From Tiliqua scincoides (lineage: Eukaryota; Chordata; Lepidosauria; Squamata; Scincidae), in assembly GCF_035046505.1 (NCBI RefSeq), contig NC_089830.1:24344284-24408283 (forward strand): a stretch of 64,000 nucleotides of DNA, given 5' to 3'. Positions within the stretch are counted from its first letter, which is position 1. Each line of letters starts with the position of its first letter. The position numbers and the translations under genes were made by a program. Below the pieces are notes generated by a model that was not told the DNA's origin, did not search any database, and saw nothing but the letters and a program-made list of their open reading frames with translations. Positions 44,501 through 54,878 of the stretch are shown piece by piece.

Positions 44501-45616
44501 ACTGAGGAATCCTAAGTTGGGGAAGACAAGCATGGATTCAGACATGGTCACCCACTCTAATGCTCCTTCCTTCCGCAGTGTGTGCAGCCCGGTGTTGTTG
44601 ACACCAGTATAACTACCAAGGTTGTAAGATATATGAAGATACCGGCAGATGTGTTTGCACACAAGGCATTGGATACCGTGGGGCTCACCAACAGAACCTC
44701 GGGCACACTTAAGCACAGCATTACGGTGAGTTCAGTGTGTGAGTTGCTAGGTAGATTAATGGATAGTGGCAAGCCCTTGTTTGCTTTTTATCCTCTATAC
44801 AGAAATGTGAAGCAGCAACATATTTTTGGTCTGCCTCTGGGGCAAAGTCCAAACATTATTTAGTTGTGGGTAGTTTTATTTCCCACTTCCAGTTGTTTTT
44901 CATGTTTTTCACCTCCACTTGTATTTCCCACCTCCACTTGTTTTTCATGTTACAAAATGCAATTGGAGAGTCTGTAGTTTGCCTCCGTAGGTGAGATGTG
45001 GAGTTTGCAGAACTATTACCAGTATGTGTGCCATTAATGCAGTAATAACTCTGCTGATTCTCAGGCAAACATCAGAGGGGAGCAGAAACCAGTGAGCACA
45101 TGAAGGCGAGTTCCTCCTATCAGTCTACCCAAGGCAGCTACCTCAGTTGGCCTCATGGATGGGCCAGCCCTGCTGATATTAGTTGGTTTCCTCTCCGAGG
45201 GCCTTGGGAACTGCAGCTTGTGAGGATGCTGAGAATTCTGTAACAGAGAATTTGGGGCATCTGTGCCTCTGGCCTCCTCCCAGAACCAAGCATTTCCTGG
45301 GGGAGAGGGAATAAATTTGAAGCCAGTTCTGGCTAATAAGGCTGCGGCCTCATTACATCCCCCAAACTCTACTCCTTAGTCGCCTTGGGTGCCCCCCAGG
45401 GAGAAAGGCAGATCGCAACTCCAATAAATAAATAATAATAAATACTCCTCTTGCTCAGAGAAAAGCCTCACTCAGCCTTGCTCAGCATTTTCCTTCTTTT
45501 CATTTGCCTTTCAGTGGCTCCTGGCACGGACATTATTTCCCCAGTGGTTGCAGTTCTCATTCATCGGGGATGTTTTAAGTTTAATCTTGTTCAAGAGTCT
45601 GCAAAGGCAGGACTAG
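29354..45616 (+). CDS. 17-beta-hydroxysteroid dehydrogenase type 3-like enzyme, complete 11-exon gene
   Basis: Exons: 29354-29525, 30440-30486, 30723-30798, 31514-31624, 32639-32703, 35775-35819, 35915-35949, 40680-40761, 42198-42263, 44579-44725, 45515-45616. Every junction is GT-AG, phases agree, and the total is 948 nt, i.e. 315 residues plus stop; human HSD17B3 has 310. The protein is a membrane-anchored short-chain dehydrogenase: hydrophobic anchor (about 8-33), NADP(H) motif TGATAGIG (60-67), R86 for NADPH preference, NNVG (137-140), N166, and catalytic S194, Y207 and K211 (YAASK). [13 protein letters not shown] and GLEIGILVNNVGM match HSD17B3 closely. The family reduces 17-ketosteroids such as androstenedione at the endoplasmic reticulum; substrate here is inferred. 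HSDL1 and HSD17B12 are the nearest alternatives. A position near CXCR3 suggests this may be a paralogue rather than the HSD17B3 orthologue. Confidence 0.92.
29526..30439 (+). other. HSD17B3-like intron 1
   Basis: 914 bp, gtgagt to ttgtag. No repeat family recognised; a 194-residue open frame (29774-30358) spans part of the intron and has no motif, so it is treated as chance. Confidence 0.7.
30440..30486 (+). CDS. HSD17B3-like exon 2: cofactor-binding motif
   Basis: Encodes [16 protein letters not shown], the glycine-rich NADP(H) loop. Acceptor ttgtag, donor gtgagt. Confidence 0.93.
30723..30798 (+). CDS. HSD17B3-like exon 3
   Basis: Encodes [18 protein letters not shown] and on to AAEI. R86 follows beta-strand 2 and sets NADPH preference in this family. 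Donor gtaagt. Confidence 0.93.
31514..31624 (+). CDS. HSD17B3-like exon 4
   Basis: Encodes from [17 protein letters not shown] to [10 protein letters not shown]. The donor is gtatat, weaker than the other donors of the gene, and is duplicated at 32089 in the intron. Confidence 0.92.
31618..32177 (+). repeat. Direct duplication of the exon 4 end and donor inside intron 4
   Basis: 31618-31712 (attctgg/gtatatgcac and on) recurs at 32082-32177 (attcttg/gtatatgcac and on), 464 bp apart. It copies the last few exon bases, the splice donor and about 85 bases of intron. Between the copies lies G-rich sequence resembling part of the element at 42645-44047. Confidence 0.8.
32639..32703 (+). CDS. HSD17B3-like exon 5
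   Basis: Encodes [11 protein letters not shown] to DLPDIDK; the NNVG motif is the structural strand-4 signature of short-chain dehydrogenases. Donor gtgagt. Confidence 0.93.
32704..33664 (+). other. HSD17B3-like intron 5, left part
   Basis: Unique-looking intron sequence with a degenerate copy of the cctgggagtaag motif near 33160. No gene. Confidence 0.6.
33665..35537 (+). mobile_element. L2-clade LINE, 5'-truncated, with open RT frame
   Basis: A + frame from 33644 to 35239 encodes 531 residues without a stop: [62 protein letters not shown], the catalytic YADD at 34397-34408 (residue 252), [34 protein letters not shown] and LHWLPI, the signature series of vertebrate L2 elements. The endonuclease is missing, so the element is 5'-truncated and the first residues come from intron sequence. 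The 3' end has taagctgccttgagtccctt, ggggtaaaaataaag and a (tta)n tail at 35461-35533. A fully open frame implies a young insertion. Confidence 0.92.
35775..35819 (+). CDS. HSD17B3-like exon 6
   Basis: Encodes [15 protein letters not shown], including N166 of the catalytic tetrad. Acceptor ttacag, donor gtgggt. Confidence 0.88.
35915..35949 (+). CDS. HSD17B3-like exon 7
   Basis: Encodes [11 protein letters not shown] plus two bases of the next codon. Acceptor cctag, donor gtaggc. Confidence 0.88.
36135..39150 (-). mobile_element. LINE copy C of the two-ORF family, in intron 7
   Basis: On the - strand: part of the endonuclease (39251-38523 frame; [19 protein letters not shown]), a linker, then a 491-residue RT frame (38329-36854) with [21 protein letters not shown]-type [37 protein letters not shown] and IYADN (in place of YADD), then the C-terminal zinc knuckle ([18 protein letters not shown], near 36450-36520). 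The 3' tail is a (gataa)n run at 36135-36150. ORF1 and the endonuclease N terminus are missing, so it is 5'-truncated. Limits are approximate on the right. Confidence 0.85.
39293..40562. mobile_element. Non-autonomous hAT element in intron 7 with internal 81-bp repeats
   Basis: Ends caggggtgctca and tgagcacccctg are perfect 12-bp terminal inverted repeats. The 8-bp target duplication ctgtaaag lies at 39285-39292 and 40563-40570. No transposase is encoded. The centre holds an 81-bp tandem array. Confidence 0.93.
39655..39997. repeat. 81-bp tandem array inside the hAT element
   Basis: ctgactcctgagtagacagg recurs near 39657, 39749, 39830 and 39911, with a partial fifth unit to 39997; the later spacing is exactly 81 bp. 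The unit is derived from the dispersed cctgggagtaag/ttctgagtagac motif. Because 81 is a multiple of three, the - strand stays open over the array. Confidence 0.9.
40680..40761 (+). CDS. HSD17B3-like exon 8: catalytic S and YxxxK
   Basis: Encodes [16 protein letters not shown] to QIYAASK. S194, Y207 and K211 are the catalytic residues of short-chain dehydrogenases. Acceptor ctgtag, donor gtgagt. Confidence 0.94.
41317..41837. mobile_element. Non-autonomous hAT element, 'cagtggcgtagc' family, copy 2, in intron 8
   Basis: Ends cagtggcatagctaagg and, reversed, cagtagtgtcgctaagg. Target duplication gaggactc (41309-41316) and gaggaccc (41838-41845), one mismatch. The body matches copy 1 (for instance gtagcccagtgc). 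Confidence 0.85.
42198..42263 (+). CDS. HSD17B3-like exon 9
   Basis: Encodes [18 protein letters not shown] and IIVQ. Acceptor tttcag, donor gtactg, a second weak donor. Confidence 0.9.
42645..44047. mobile_element. Probable non-autonomous PIF/Harbinger-type element in intron 9
   Basis: The left end cagcgcaatctgacc and the right end (reversed) gggcgcaatcctgattgcac are imperfect inverted repeats. TTA flanks both sides (42642-42644 and 44048-44050), the 3-bp target duplication of this superfamily. The interior is GC-rich with no transposase. Parts resemble 31700-32080. Confidence 0.5.
44579..44725 (+). CDS. HSD17B3-like exon 10
   Basis: Encodes [11 protein letters not shown] to [11 protein letters not shown]; the PG motif after strand 6 is a family signature, and the region shapes the substrate pocket. 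Acceptor ccgcag, donor gtgagt. Confidence 0.92.
45375..45450 (+). mobile_element. L2/SINE-type 3' tail in intron 10
   Basis: gccttgggtgccccccaggg, gagaaaggcag and (aata)n, the same kind of 3' end as the L2 in intron 5. Confidence 0.6.
45515..45616 (+). CDS. HSD17B3-like exon 11, with stop
   Basis: Encodes [14 protein letters not shown] to KSLQRQD and the stop TAG at 45614-45616. It is the hydrophobic C-terminal tail seen in this family (compare the FPQWL- or MPEWL-type motif of HSDL1). No classical dilysine ER signal. Confidence 0.85.
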   Translation, partial: WLLARTLFPQWLQFSFIGDVLSLILFKSLQRQD

Positions 45617-46137
45617 CCTGCCTTTCTGGAGATCCACGAGGGTATGGGGCATGGCCCAATGCCCTGGCCCTAAAGCTTTGTTTGGGTCTTGTTCTCCTGC
45701 ACACCGATGTTGATGAGAAGTTTCCCACCAAGTTTCAATTGCAAATTTGACAAGCTGCTTCCCCCCCCCCCCGCTTTTTTGGGAAAGGGTGAGAACCATC
45801 AAAGCGAAACAACTGAAAGCTGGTTGAAACTGATTTTTCTCCTGGCGCTCATTTTTCGCTGATTTTGCTAAGTTGCTAAATGATGATTGCCCATCCGGAA
45901 AAACTGTACAATGTAACATGCCCTGTCTGTGCCAGGCAGAGGCTTGGTTTTTAGCTCTGCTGCCACGACTGCCTCTCGTTTTCAGCTGAATCTTTTTTTC
46001 TTTACTTTATTGATGAATAACAAAATAAAAAAGATACTATCGTAAAATGCAATATTATATATGTATTTTTAAAATACCTATAAAGGAAAAAGGGGGACAA
46101 AAAAGGAAAGAGTATAATGCCCCAGGAAGCATTTGCA
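45617..46137 (+). other. 3' flank of the HSD17B3-like gene
   Basis: Presumed 3' UTR and flank. A C-run at 45761-45772 and a possible polyadenylation signal aataaa near 46022 in an AT-rich stretch. No other gene seen. Confidence 0.4.
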
Positions 46138-46532
46138 TAACACCAGAACCAGGGGACATCCACGAAAGTTGGGAGAGTTAGGACAGACAGAAGAAAATAT
46201 TTCTTTACCCAGTGTGTAATTAGTTTGTGGAACTCCTTGCCACAGGATGTAGTGATGACATCTTGCCTGGATGCCTTTAAGAGGGGATTGGAGGAATTTC
46301 TGCAGGAAAAGTTCATTACTGGTTACAAGTCATGGTAGGTATGTGCAAGCTCTTGGCTTTAGAGGTAGACTGCCTCTGATTGCCAGGTGCAGGGGAGGGC
46401 ACCAGGACTCAGGTTGTGTCTGTTGTCTTGTGTACTCCCTGGGGCATTTGATGGGCCACTGTGGGATACAGGAAGCTGGACTAGATGGGCCCTTGGCCTG
46501 ATCCAGCGGGGCTCTTCTTATGTTCTTATAAT
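46138..46532 (+). mobile_element. CR1 LINE 3' fragment
   Basis: ORF tail (ttgtggaactccttgccaca, gatgcctttaagaggggatt) followed by the CR1 3' UTR and its terminus gctcttcttatgttctta. Confidence 0.92.
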
Positions 46533-46960
46533 AAGGAAGGACAAAAATGCCAAAGTTACATATATCCTTATACAGGCGTGCACCATTTAACAACCATTTG
46601 CTTAATGACAAACCGCATATATGACAGTGGTCAAAGCACAATAAATATGCTCTTAATGAGGCAATTGCATCTCCCATAGCCTGCGGCAGAGTGACTGTAC
46701 ACAACTGAGAGGCTCTTAATTCAAAGAAGAGGCAATCTATCTCCGGTAGCCTGTGCAGCCAGTTAGTGTATAGCACGGAGTGTCTGTTTACACCACAAAG
46801 GCAATAGTTTGGACTGGATGTTCACTTAATGACCTTATCACATAACAACCAATTTGGGCCCAATTGGAAGCAGCCAAGCCCAAGATTAAAGGAAGGAGCC
46901 GGAGTGTGTGCTGGGAAAAGCTCCGGACATTTCTTCATGTTCAGGGACAAGATTCCCAGA

Positions 46961-48217
46961 CAGTGGTGTCGCTAGGGGGTGCGGGGTGTGTGGTCCGCAC
47001 CGGGTAATGTGCACGGGGGGGGTGACGCGCACTGGGGGGTGATGCACTAAAATCACAGTGGTTAGGAGTAGCCCCATCATATTATATACCATTGGTTGCG
47101 GAATGTCGAGCGGAAGGCAATGCAAAAAACCAGAATGAAATATCTCCTTTCTATCAAAAGTTATGGCCAAAAAAACAGGAGAACAAAAAATGCATGGATC
47201 TCTATGGAAAATGAAAGTGAGTCGTATCACGCATTTACTCGTGAGCAGGCAAACTTGCCTTAGCCCCTTAGGAAAGGGCAGGCTGAGTGGAATCCAAAGA
47301 CACCAGAAAGGTCCTGATGCAATGAATGCAGCCCCCAAAAACACCTGAGAAGGAAGTCCCTCCCTCCATGCAGATGAATGTATTGAGCCCTATGGAAAGC
47401 CTCATGGTCGCATTTACTCGTGAGTAAGCAAACCTGCCTTGGCTGGTGTGGAAGATCAGGTGAAGGAGAGTGCAAGGCTACCAGAATGGTCCTGATCCTA
47501 TGCACCTGGAGCTAAACAATTGCTCCAGAAGGCAGCCCCCCCCCCCCACTAAAAAGGATCAAAAGAGGCTTCAGCTGATAAGGTGAACTTTTTTGAGACT
47601 TGCAAAGCCAGGTGGATCCTGACAGTGACCTGGTTTAAAACAGAAGTTCTTAAATTGAACTGTGCTCTGGGTAGGGCTGAAAACCTTACTGGTTTTGGAG
47701 GGGGGGTCTTATTGCAGGCAGGCTACAGAGGAAATTCACTTGGTGGAACAGGGCTGGCTTCTGCTTATTTAATTATTTGTTTTACTTTAATTATTTATAC
47801 TTATTTATTTTAATTTGCCTGATGATGTCACTTCCACCATGACATCACTTCTGGTGGGTCTTGGACAGATTGTCATTCTAAAAAGTGGGTCCCAGTGCTA
47901 AAAGTTTGAGAACTGCTGCAATAAGGTGTTAGTAAATTGACACCCTGGGGGTGTGTGTGTGTGACACCACTAGTGACCAAAATCACTAAAATCAGTTTGG
48001 AGGAATAATACCAGCATGTTACATATCAATCAATGCATAATTTCATGCAGAATGTGTTCTATCTTTGTTCTATCAAAAGGTACAGCCAAAAAACCAGTGG
48101 GGGCGGAATGATGGTACATCCTCACACCCACCAACCTGGGTGTTGCCCCGCCCACTGCATGGGGGATGACGCGCTGGCATCCCGCATTGGGTGACGCGAA
48201 CCCTAGTGACGCCACTG
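46961..48217. mobile_element. Non-autonomous hAT element, 'cagtggcgtagc' family, copy 3
   Basis: Ends cagtggtgtcgctag and, reversed, cagtggcgtcactag. A perfect 8-bp target duplication ttcccaga lies at 46953-46960 and 48218-48225. Another hAT-like piece (about 47640-47925, cagaagttcttaaat ... agtttgagaactgctg) seems nested inside. Confidence 0.9.
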
Positions 48218-48225
48218 TTCCCAGA

Positions 48226-48705
48226 TAATGAGGAAACAGAAAGTTTCTCTCTTCATCACACCCTTCATGTGAAATTCCTATCTCTGAGATGTCTCAAGGT
48301 TTGGCAAGGTTTACTAAGATCTTGAGGTCAGGTGTTTGGGATACTGAGGTATGCCCAGGATAAACAGTGAGTATTATTCCTACTGGCTAACCTATTGAGA
48401 TGTGCTGTGAAAGAGCTTCACAGTCTGATTTCTGCAGAGCCCCCAAAGCACCAGCGGTGGCAAGCCTGCTTTTTTGGCATCTAAAACTGTTGGTGAGTCT
48501 AGTGTTGTTATCTAGATGATAATCTTCAGTGCACGAGGCTGACAGGTGTGGGTTTCTTCCTAATGCACAGTCCCCATGCTGCAAATGCTATGTTGCAAGT
48601 GATGGTAGATGATAGCTGTGGTGTTGCAAAGCCATCACTGATCAGATCACAAGAAGAGGATGTGCTAACAGTGATCATGTGATAAGAGTTATAGGGATGG
48701 ACCAG
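48226..48705. other. Intergenic, nothing recognised
   Basis: No coding or repeat similarity that I can name. Confidence 0.5.
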
Positions 48706-49085
48706 GGGTGGGCAAACTACGGCCCGGGGGCCATTTGTGGCCCTCGGGAACCCCAATTCGGCCCTCAGGAAGCCCCCAGTCTCCAATGAACCTCTGGCCC
48801 ATTGGAGACTGTTGGAACCCATGCTCAACTGCAACTGCCAGTTGCAACATCCGTAGTTGTCCCAAGCACTTCAGTTTCTGACTTGGTCTGTAGGTTTTTA
48901 CTGTGCAAGAGGAGTGTGGCACACAGTTCATGGATCTCATGTGTATTATAAGTAAGCTCAGTAAAATGCATTCATTCATATGTTCCATCTCTAATGTATG
49001 CATTTGTTCAAATTTATTCAAATTTGAAATGTAAATTCTTTTGGCTGAAAGTGTCCAAAGAATTAGAAAAAAGAGATTAAAATAA
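48706..49085 (+). mobile_element. hAT (Charlie-like) element, one end
   Basis: caggggtgggcaaactacgg followed by cccgggggcc is the typical terminus of Charlie-like hAT elements. The other end was not found; the right limit is approximate. Confidence 0.55.
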
Positions 49086-50274
49086 GGGGGAACAGGACAT
49101 GGATCACTCCACTTTGTTTCCGTCATACACAAAGTGGAGAGGCGCTCTTGGGGAGCCATTGCCCCCGAGCCTTATTTTTCTCTTTTTAAAGCCTCCTCTT
49201 CTGATGCATTTGCACCTGTTTGCTAAGTAAGCAAGTGTGAAGTGCACGCTCAGAAACCACAAGGGGGAAAAGCACAGAACCTGCTAGCCTTGTCGGTGGT
49301 AAGGGAAGGTGTGAAAACAAAACCTCCGTGTGTGACTTCTTCCTCCTTCCTGTGTGCTCAGAAGTGCTGCGAGGACAAGGAACTGGCCTGAACAGGTTCG
49401 AAAATGAGGTGGAAGGCGCACCAGTGCTGCACAAGGTCAAACAGATATACATGTGATGCAACCATATTTTTACACCTCCCTGCTGACTGAAGAAACTTTA
49501 GCTGGTTAATCATTATAGTTTGGAAAGTGTGTTGATGAAATATGCTTGCAATCAATGCATGCAACTTTGGAGGGACTGGCAGATGCAGTTTCCCTGAGTA
49601 ACTTACAAAATCAATCCATGCAGTTAATTAATACCATCTTGTTTTTCTACACTGTTATCAGGGATACCATCCCCCCTAGTACAAATACTTACCCACACTC
49701 ACCCAGGAGTAAGTCTCATTTACTATCATTGTTAAAAGCATATACATAGTAACTTGATAAAAGCACAAATCTGTAACATTTCCCCAAATGCATTCACATA
49801 CTATGTGACATATGCATGCATGGACTATGGACATATGACAGCATCAAGTCCAATATATTAAAAATAAAAAATAAAATATTGAAATGGATGGGGACCCACC
49901 TGAATTTGGCTGGCGACCCACCTAGTGGGTCCCGACCTGCAGTTTGAGAAACACGGCATTATAGCATCTACACCAATGCATTCTGGGGTGACAGTGGGGG
50001 AGCATGAAACCTGTAAGCATGTCATTAAAGCTATTTTTCTACCGATTTGGTATCCACTGGCGGTTCCAAAATGGATAACAAGGCACAACCTGTGTAACAG
50101 TGGATAATCGTGGATAACAAGGCACACAACTTGTATAAACCTGCTAACTGGATAAGAGGCACTTTTTCAAGTGGGTGCTCCTCTTTTATTTAGCAGAAGA
50201 AGAGTAACTGGCCCTCCTCACCCCAGCAGTGTCTTTTCTAGTGTCTATCTGCTGGTATTCTTTTGCATCTTTTT
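49086..50274. other. Intergenic with one further hAT end
   Basis: At 49880-49965 gacccacctagtgggtcccg and gcagtttgagaaacac match the end of another hAT family, also seen near 47900. A weak copy of the cccaggagtaagtctc motif is at 49690-49730. No gene. Confidence 0.5.
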
Positions 50275-50361
50275 AGATTGTGAGCCTTTTGGGGACAGGG
50301 ATCCATTAGTTATTTGATTTTTCTCTATAAACCGCTTTGTGAACTTTTCATTGAAAAGCAG

Positions 50362-50418
<57 letters not shown>

Positions 50419-50499
50419 AATAAATAAATAATAAACTTTATTTCTATCCCGCCCTTCTCCCTAAAGGGACCCAGGGCAGCTCTAAAGGGACCCAGGGCG

Positions 50500-50540
<41 letters not shown>

Positions 50541-50541
50541 G
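50275..50541 (+). repeat. SINE tail and (TAA)n/(AAAT)n microsatellites
   Basis: gattgtgagccttttgggga and accgctttgtgaactttt, then (aat)n at 50365-50410, (aaat)n, a reversed L2-type tail (atcccgcccttctccct) and (aat)n at 50501-50540. Confidence 0.8.
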
Positions 50542-51011
50542 TTGCTAAAGGTTGCATCCCTAATGCAATGGCATCAAATGATATATTATCTGGCTCTTGC
50601 AACACAATTTCGTGCTCCACACCTGCTGTGTGGGTTTTACCTGGTGTGATTTAGTCTGATCATCACAACAGTCTGAAGAAACCTTTATTAACCCACAAGA
50701 TAGAGACCACATGGACAATGGCCCTTTCCTATCCAACTGGCTGCCCAAGAGGCGGAGCTGCAATACCTCTTATACCTCTCCAGGTGTTTCCAACTACAGA
50801 TCATTCATATCGATGGTGGGCAACCTGTTGTGACTCTTGATGTCAGGTAGGTTAAAAGAGTGTTAGTTGCCTCATCTGCCCAGCTTTGCTGGTCCTCCTC
50901 CTCTTACTCTCTTAACTCAGAAAGCAAGGGTGTGGGGGAACAGAGCAAAAAAGGAAGTGTGGAGGAAAGGAGTGCAGTGGCAACTACATATACATCCACC
51001 TCATGGTGGCA

Positions 51012-52138
51012 TCCTAAGAACAAAAGAACATAAGAGCAGCCCCACTGGATCAGGCCATAGGCCCATCTAGTCCAACTTCCTGTATCTCACAGCGGCCCAC
51101 CAAATGCCCCAGGGAGTACACCAGACAACAAGAAGACCTGCAAGGCCTCCTGGGAATTGTAGTTTAAGAACATAAGAACAGCCCCACTGGATCAGGCCAT
51201 AGGCCCATCTAGTCCAGCTTCCTGTATCTCACAGCGGCCCACCAAATGCCCCAGGGAGCACACCAGATAACAAGAGACCTGCATCCTGGTGCCCTCCCTT
51301 GCATCTGGCATTCTGACATAGCCCTTTTCTAAAATCAGGAGGTTGCGCATACACATCATGGCTTGTAATCCGTAATGGATTTTTCCTCCAGAAACTTGTC
51401 CAATCTCCTTTTAAAGGCATCTAGGCCAGATGCCGTCACCACATCCTGTGGCAAGGAGTTCCACAGACTAATTACATGCTGGGTAAAGAAATATTTTCTT
51501 TTGTCCGTCCTAACTCTCCCAACATTCCATTTTAGTGGATGTCCCCTGGTTATGGTGTTGTGTGAGAGGGAAAAGAATGTCTCTCTATCCACTCTATCCA
51601 TCTCGTGTATAATTTTTTATGTCTCAATCATGTCCCCCCTCAAGCGTCTCTTTTCTAGGCTGAAGAGGCCCAAACGCCGTAGCCTTTCCTCATAAGGAAG
51701 GTGCCCCAGCCCCGTAATCATCTTAGTCGCTCTCTTTTGCACCTTTTCCATTTCCACTATGTCTTTTTTGAGATGTGGCGACCAGAACTGGATGCAATAC
51801 TCCAGGTGTGGCCTTACCATCAGTTTGTACAACAGCATTATAGTATTAGCTGTTTTGTTCTCAATACATTTTTCTAATGATCCCCAGCATAGAATTGGCC
51901 TTCTTCACTGCCGCCACACATTGGGTCGACATTCCCATCGAGCTGTCCACCCCCACCCCCAGATCCCTCTCCTGATCTGTCCTAGACAGCTCAGAAACCA
52001 TTAGCCTATATGTGAAGTTTTGATTTTTTGCCCCAGCGTGCATGACTTTACACTTACTTACATTGAAATGCATCTGCCATTTTGCTGCCCATTCTGCCAG
52101 TCTGGAGAGATTCTTCTGGAGCTTCTCACAATCACTTC
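51012..52138 (-). mobile_element. Two adjacent CR1 LINE fragments
   Basis: A 140-bp CR1 3' end (51012-51150) lies directly beside a 970-bp CR1 (51169-52138) whose - strand encodes the C-terminal RT/ORF2 tail: [61 protein letters not shown] and LWNSLPQDVV. Several frame breaks. Both are 5'-truncated. Confidence 0.93.
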
Positions 52139-52337
52139 TCACAGTCATGCTCACCAGTAAGCAGAACAGGTGCACAAGGGCTGGCCCACAGCTCAAGAGA
52201 ACAATGCGACTGGCTTCAAGTGGCAGGGCTACCACAGGAGACCTTTGAAAACTGAACCTGCTGCCGCTGCCTCCCTCCAGCCCACCCCAGATGGAGCCGC
52301 TCCCTTTAAACAAAGCAGAAAGTGTGGGGTACACTGG

Positions 52338-52339
<2 letters not shown>

Positions 52340-52373
<34 letters not shown>
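52340..52373. repeat. (TG)n microsatellite
   Basis: About 17 uninterrupted dinucleotide units. Confidence 0.97.
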
Positions 52374-52375
<2 letters not shown>

Positions 52376-52429
52376 TTCCACTTCATTTTGTGCTTGTCAC
52401 GTGAGGACGGAAATAAGAAAGCAGACCAA

Positions 52430-52772
52430 AACAAAAAAATGCTTTACCCAGCATGTAATTAATCTGTGGAACCTTCTTTGCCATAGGATATGGTGGTGGT
52501 CTCTGGCCTCGATGCCTTTAAAATGGAATTGGGCGGACGTATGGAGGAGAAGTTCATCACAGGTTACAAGCCACGATGGGTATGTGCAACTTCCTGGTTT
52601 TGGAAGTAGGCTACCTGAGAATGCCAGGTGTAAGGGAGAGGTACAACAGGATGCAGATATCTTGTGGACTTGTCTGCTCCCTGAAGTATCTGGTGGGCCA
52701 CTGTGAGATACAGGAAGATGAACGAGATAGGCCCTTGGCCTGATCCAGCAGTGGTCTTCTTATGTCCTTATC
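52430..52772 (+). mobile_element. CR1 LINE 3' fragment
   Basis: tttacccagcatgtaattaa through gatacaggaagatgaacgag to tcttcttatgtccttat. Diverged and 5'-truncated. Confidence 0.88.
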
Positions 52773-53698
52773 CCTGTCTTCTGTGTATTTTTCATAAAGC
52801 CCCCAACACATCCCTTAAGATGTTTAGCTGTGGATCATCCACCAGAATGATCCAGTATGTGTGAATCAGCCTTTTCAAAGAAAGGAAAGTTACCTAGGGA
52901 GTGGGGTGGGGGAGCAGGAGAAAGTTGCGCAACTCTTGGTGCAGAAAAATGTTTCTGTACTGGCTCACTGGTGGGTTGACTGAAAATATTCAGAAATCTT
53001 TTGTACTTAGGTGTGAAACCATTAGTGATGGGCGAGAATGAGAGAGGGTTGTCGCCCTGCTGTGCGCACAAAACAGAAGGTTCCCTACCAGTGTTCATTC
53101 CATTAATTGTTCCAGACTATCACAAGCTGCACAAACTCCACAAGTTGTGGAACTACATTTTGGGAACGAGTTTCCCTTTTGCCGCATCATGCTCTGAGGC
53201 AAGATAGAAAACTCTTCCATGAGCAAAAGTTTGCCTTAGAAGCCTGTCCACTGTCTTTTTTTTTTTTTTTTTTCCCCTTGTGGCCATTTTTCTTAGGAAA
53301 ACTGCAGCAAAGAAAATTCCCTCATCCACCATCATGGCGCCATCATCATCCTGAAGGTTCAGTAGCCCTTTGTAGTATTTAGTACCCAATACTAAAAGTG
53401 GGGGAGCAGAGTCAGTAAAAACAGTTGGCAACCCTTAATTTCATTATGATGAAGCAGTTTGTCCTGGTATCAAATAGTATGCAAACTGAGAATGTTTCTA
53501 CCAGTTTCTGTATCCCTTTTGATTTCTGTAACCAGATCTGGAATTTATGTTTCATACAAGCTCAATGACTGATTTCAAGCCGCCTGCAGTGGTGACCTCT
53601 TGCCCCAATATCCACGACCCACTAACCCCAGAGATGCTGAGCACATGGTCTGAGCACAGTCACTCATCAGGAAGGGAACAGGAAATTCTCCCTGCACT
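52773..53698. other. Intergenic, nothing recognised
   Basis: Contains a 21-base T run near 53255 and a short inverted atttctt-type stretch. No gene or named repeat. Confidence 0.5.
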
Positions 53699-54878
53699 TA
53701 AGAACATAACATAAGAACATAAGAACAGCCCCACTGGATCAGGCCATAGGCCCATCTAGTCCAGCTTCCTGTATCTCACAGCGGCCCACCAAATGCCCCA
53801 GGGAGCACACCAGATAACAAGAGACCTCATCCTGGTGCTCTCCCCTACATCTGGCATTCTGACTTAACCCATTCCTAAAATCAGGAGGTTGCGCATACAC
53901 ATCATGGCTTGTACCCCATAATGGATTTTTCCTCCAGAAACTCGTCCAATCCCCTTTTAAAGGCGTCTAGGCTAGACGCCAGCACCACATCCTGTGGCAA
54001 GGAGTTCCACAGACCGACCACGCGCTGAGTAAAGAAATATTTTCTTTTGTCTGTCCTAACCCGCCCAACACTCAATTTTAGTGGATGTCCCCTGGTTCTG
54101 GTATTATGTGAGAGTGTAAAGAGCATCTCCCTATCCACTCTGTCCATCCCCTGCATAATTTTGTATGTCTCAATCATGTCCCCCCTCAAGCGTCTCTTTT
54201 CTAGGCTGAAGAGGCCCAAACGCCGTAGCCTTTCCTCATAAGGAAGGTGCCCCAGCCCCGTAATCATCTTAGTCGCTCTCTTTTGCACCTTTTCCATTTC
54301 CACTATGTCTTTTTTGAGATGTGGCGACCAGAACTGGACACAATACTCCAGGTGTGGCCTTACCATCGATTTGTACAACGGCATTATAATACTAACCGTT
54401 TTGTTCTCAATACCCTTCCTAATGATCCCAAGCATAGAATTGACCTTCTTCACTGCCGCCGCACATTGGGTCGACACTTTCATCGACCTGTCCACCACCA
54501 CCCCAAGATCTCTCTCCTGATCTGTCACAGACAGCTCAGAACCCATCAGCCTATATCTAAAGTTTTGATTTTTTGCCCCAATGTGCATGACTTTACACTT
54601 ACTGACATTGAAGCGCATCTGCCATTTTGCTGCCCATTCTGCCAGTCTGGAGAGATCCTTCTGGAGCTCCTCACAATCACTTCTGGTCTTTACCACTCGG
54701 AAAAGTTTGGTGTCGTCTGCAAACTTAGCCACTTCACTGCTCAACCCTGTCTCCAGGTCATTTATGAAGAGGTTGAAAAGCACCGGTCCCAGGACAGATC
54801 CTTGGGGCACACCGCTTTTCACCTCTCTCACTTGATCAGAGACACTCATCTTCCTTATTTTCCCCTGTGTTCCAGGGC
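53699..54878 (-). mobile_element. CR1 LINE, 5'-truncated, with long open RT frame
   Basis: The - strand is open for 383 residues (55053-53902), the CR1 part being from about 54878: SGVPQGSVLGPVLFNLFIND, KFADDTKLF (catalytic FADD form), [62 protein letters not shown] and LWNSLPQDVV. The terminus tgttcttatgttatgttctt lies at the left end. The open frame suggests a rather recent insertion, younger than the neighbour at 51169. Confidence 0.93.
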
